A stretch of 64,000 nucleotides of DNA from Kangsaoukella pontilimi (lineage in GTDB: Bacteria; Pseudomonadota; Alphaproteobacteria; Rhodobacterales; Rhodobacteraceae), in assembly GCF_009830125.1 (NCBI RefSeq), contig NZ_WUPT01000001.1, positions 1,736,001 to 1,800,000 on the forward strand, read 5' to 3'. Numbering within the stretch: the stretch's first letter is position 1; the number at the start of each line of letters is the position of its first letter. Of this stretch, positions 63,101 through 64,000 are shown one piece after another. The translations under genes and the position numbers were made by a program. The notes beneath the pieces are model-generated. The model did not search any database and was not told the DNA's origin. It worked only from the letters and a program-made list of their open reading frames with translations.

Positions 63101-64000
63101 CATGACCCGCACGCTGACACTTGTCGCGTCCGTGGACGTGCCGGTCACCGTGACGGGCGACGCGATCTCATCCGCGTTCGCCACGCCACCGATGGTCAGC
63201 GCGTCGATCCCGATCGTGGGCGCGTTCGGCACCACCGAGAAGTTCACCGGCGCCGATCCGGTCGAGACATTGCCGTACTCATCTGTCGCCTCTGACGTCG
63301 CGATATAGTCGCCGTCCGCCAGCACGGTAAGTTCGATGGACCACACCCCGCCAGATACCGTGTCGGTGCCTTGCGACGCCCCGTCGATGAACAGCTCGAC
63401 CATGTCGCCGTTCGTTCCCGTACCGGTGACGAAGACCGCCGCCGCCGCCTCATCGGCGGTGATGACGTTGTCGCCGGTGATTGCGTCGATTGTCGGTGCG
63501 TCCGGCGCGGTCAGGTCGGCGGTGACACTCGCCTCGCCAGCAGCAGAGACGTTCCCGGCCGCGTCCGCCTGGGTCGCGCTGATGGCAGTGACACCATCTG
63601 CCAGAAGGCCGTCGAGCGACACCGTCGCCTCGCCGTTCGCATCCGTCGTGACCACCTGCTGAGCGCCGCCGATGGTGACGGCAATATCCGTGTCGGGCTC
63701 GGCGGTGATGGACAGGGTCGCAGCCGCCTCTTCGGTGATGTTGACGACCGAATCCACGCCGGCGCCGTCCACCACCAGAACCGGCGCCGCAGGGGCGGTC
63801 CGGTCAAGCGTCAGCGACGCCGCTGCATTGTCGGTCGCCTCAAGTGTACCGTCGGTCGCGATGATCCGGACCGTGTAGGCGCCATCGTCCAGCGACGTCA
63901 GGGACAGGGTGTCGGCCCAATTGCCGCTTCCGTCGGGCGTGGCGCTGCCCGACAGAACGACCGTGCCGCCGCCATCGACGATTTCGATGGTCACGCCGGT
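60122..64000 (-). CDS. large Ig-repeat adhesin/type I secretion substrate (C-terminal part, 5' end off window)
   Basis: At least 1293 residues of a protein whose start lies beyond the right edge. The visible N-terminal part is a chain of bacterial Ig-like modules, marked by repeated D-x-TAPAAP and SATQ(A/T)DAAGNVSAAG. Two modules (about residues 64-163 and 354-453 of the visible part) are near copies. A middle region (residues about 610-1050) is a larger beta-rich domain (STGPFDETYGPFLTDANGDF). The last 150 residues carry DGFQKVDGVDGSGAQFVV and SGFDIVQGFDLGADGDVIQV and end in hydrophobic, acidic LNTTDIELFLPEV. This fits an uncleaved C-terminal secretion signal. No GGxGxD calcium repeats are seen. 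The secretion genes follow on the same strand. Confidence 0.85.
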   Translation of the reverse strand, partial: TGVTIEIVDGGGTVVLSGSATPDGSGNWADTLSLTSLDDGAYTVRIIATDGTLEATDNAAASLTLDRTAPAAPVLVVDGAGVDSVVNITEEAAATLSITAEPDTDIAVTIGGAQQVVTTDANGEATVSLDGLLADGVTAISATQADAAGNVSAAGEASVTADLTAPDAPTIDAITGDNVITADEAAAAVFVTGTGTNGDMVELFIDGASQGTDTVSGGVWSIELTVLADGDYIATSEATDEYGNVSTGSAPVNFSVVPNAPTIGIDALTIGGVANADEIASPVTVTGTSTDATSVSVRVMQGDTQIGEVATATLNTDNGSWIAQVSLSVPDGSYTIEATATDGVTPVTTSTPIEIDATAPAAPVLKLTGAGGDTVVNIDEEAGATLEISGEANTETTVTIGGVEQTVTTDGTGSATISLDGLLSDGSTAISATQTDAAGNVSAAGNLSVTADLTAPAAPVISLVDTVIDGTEIGAVTISGSGAEAGATVRLSSTLFDTDIDVVADGSGNWTTGALDLTGAADAVYSISAVVIDDAGNASTVASADLTIDAVPDGVVTFTLEGGEQEGDLVIYDAIDFGPLLDPTEDPEGGGNVSNVPAGTEVTVRLTGVSSTGPFDETYGPFLTDANGDFVVSIPDADLISFDGMTEAGTITFSAAGETLTLALLINSEINADGSTVFNIGTTAVDPIAAVADAVTGEVSVDLRDGEILLNDLGLIIVDVTGPPEGFDYQVAVAYDGVSATPVELYAFDGGASTDVPALSSQLFIRDDALYVLQANISGTLPTPVTQGESPLYTLYRVPSGSIAAALPDFGTADNFDTSAAGVVSFDIALTDIDPDYAGGALASNDVFLPLDLSDGDSAPVVLFFREDQDTLITSEAYLVRINPSDGTVESREVDISAYVDGSGRLDEFPIEQSIVTDPFTGEYLRIDLQGFNSPEGHARTVSYDYNGGGFLTLTTTGTAQQTDVMVADGGILEFIDGGGDSGTGQDNDFMALGNTIGDESAINITVTGGQVTISIDRDVFLNFVANTGTVPNFAFDVFWTGSASPTGVAGFGTYTSNGTEPVGDTTAEGFNYARFSVDIDAGSFNAAGDGSGPLELVTLDVSGVDGSDFYGFGWNLVEFDELEQPLDPRFDGFQKVDGVDGSGAQFVVMTDSQFTSGFDIVQGFDLGADGDVIQVFAQFPNYQGTAVERIGEGETNVSLAADTGIVIFEGLVGAEDADVIAMAEARITGLVDKSIIAVTADDSGLFVWSLAFDGAGNVSTDSFLRVDNLNYLDLPDFNLNTTDIELFLPEV
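62636..62935 (-). repeat. Ig-like module, copy 2 of a duplicated type in the adhesin
   Basis: This covers visible residues 354-453. DATAPAAPVLKLTGAGGD, VVNIDEEAGATLEISGEA, TTVTIGGVEQTVTTDGTGSA and AAGNLSVTADLTAP match the module 290 residues earlier almost position by position. The duplication is also visible in the DNA. Confidence 0.8.
63506..63805 (-). repeat. Ig-like module, copy 1 of a duplicated type in the adhesin
   Basis: This covers visible residues 64-163. DRTAPAAPVLVVDGAGVD, VVNITEEAAATLSITAEP, IAVTIGGAQQVVTTDANGEA and AAGEASVTADLTAP align with copy 2 without gaps. The modules between the two copies are of other types, so the repeated unit is about 290 residues. Confidence 0.8.

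Overview
The window looks like chromosome of a Rhodobacteraceae (Roseobacter/Rhodobacter group) alphaproteobacterium. The grounds are high GC, dense overlapping operons with ATGA or GTGA junctions, a heterotetrameric sarcosine oxidase operon (soxBDAG), a Rhodobacter-type photoactive yellow protein (PYP), a pcm-tolC-(PopZ-like) cluster, and an intergenic hairpin repeat of a kind I recall from this family. Three tRNA genes (Met-CAT, Leu-TAG, Cys-GCA) are present. I saw no rRNA, CRISPR array, insertion sequence, prophage or gas-vesicle gene, and no gene-free stretch longer than 300 bases.

Layout. 1-4534: a PYP photoreceptor locus. A minus-strand operon (unknown gene, pyp, two unknown genes, p-coumarate:CoA-ligase-like gene cut by the left edge) diverges from three unknown plus-strand genes. 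One unknown gene on each side appears to belong to the same undescribed family. 4750-8039: tRNA-Met, a polar amino-acid ABC transporter and a methyltransferase. 8131-12900: a YbbP/YbbA exporter, a divergent TesA-type esterase and pxpA. 13622-21716: trigger factor, tRNA-Leu, rpiA, gor, hflKC, a DUF2065 gene and sdaA. 21876-31365: riboflavin genes (nusB, ribH, ribB with a decayed RibA half, an unknown gene, ribE, then ribD and nrdR). A plus-strand capsule export block (kpsS, kpsD-like, kpsC) splits them.

31579-38093: dodecin, YjbQ, several small conserved proteins, then dnaG-rpoD with a compositionally odd gene overlapping the rpoD stop. 38232-43244: soxBDAG. 43389-45699: three TadE/TadG-like genes. 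45913-51111: glutamate dehydrogenase, a TetR unit with a visible operator-like palindrome, a lipoprotein gene and hom. 51118-54338: pcm, tolC and a PopZ-like polar-organiser candidate. 54456: tRNA-Cys. 54594 to the right edge: a type I secretion system (LapC-, LapB- and LapE-like) with a SapC-family gene and the C-terminal part of a large Ig-repeat adhesin.

How the parts fit. The left end is a blue-light sensing module, with the chromophore-activating ligase co-transcribed with the photoreceptor. The ribD-ribE gap, the secretion/adhesin locus and the kps genes are cell-surface functions set among housekeeping genes. The most promising under-described items are the unknown proteins of the PYP locus, the SapC-linked secretion/adhesin operon, the PopZ-like protein, and the low-GC gene joined to rpoD.
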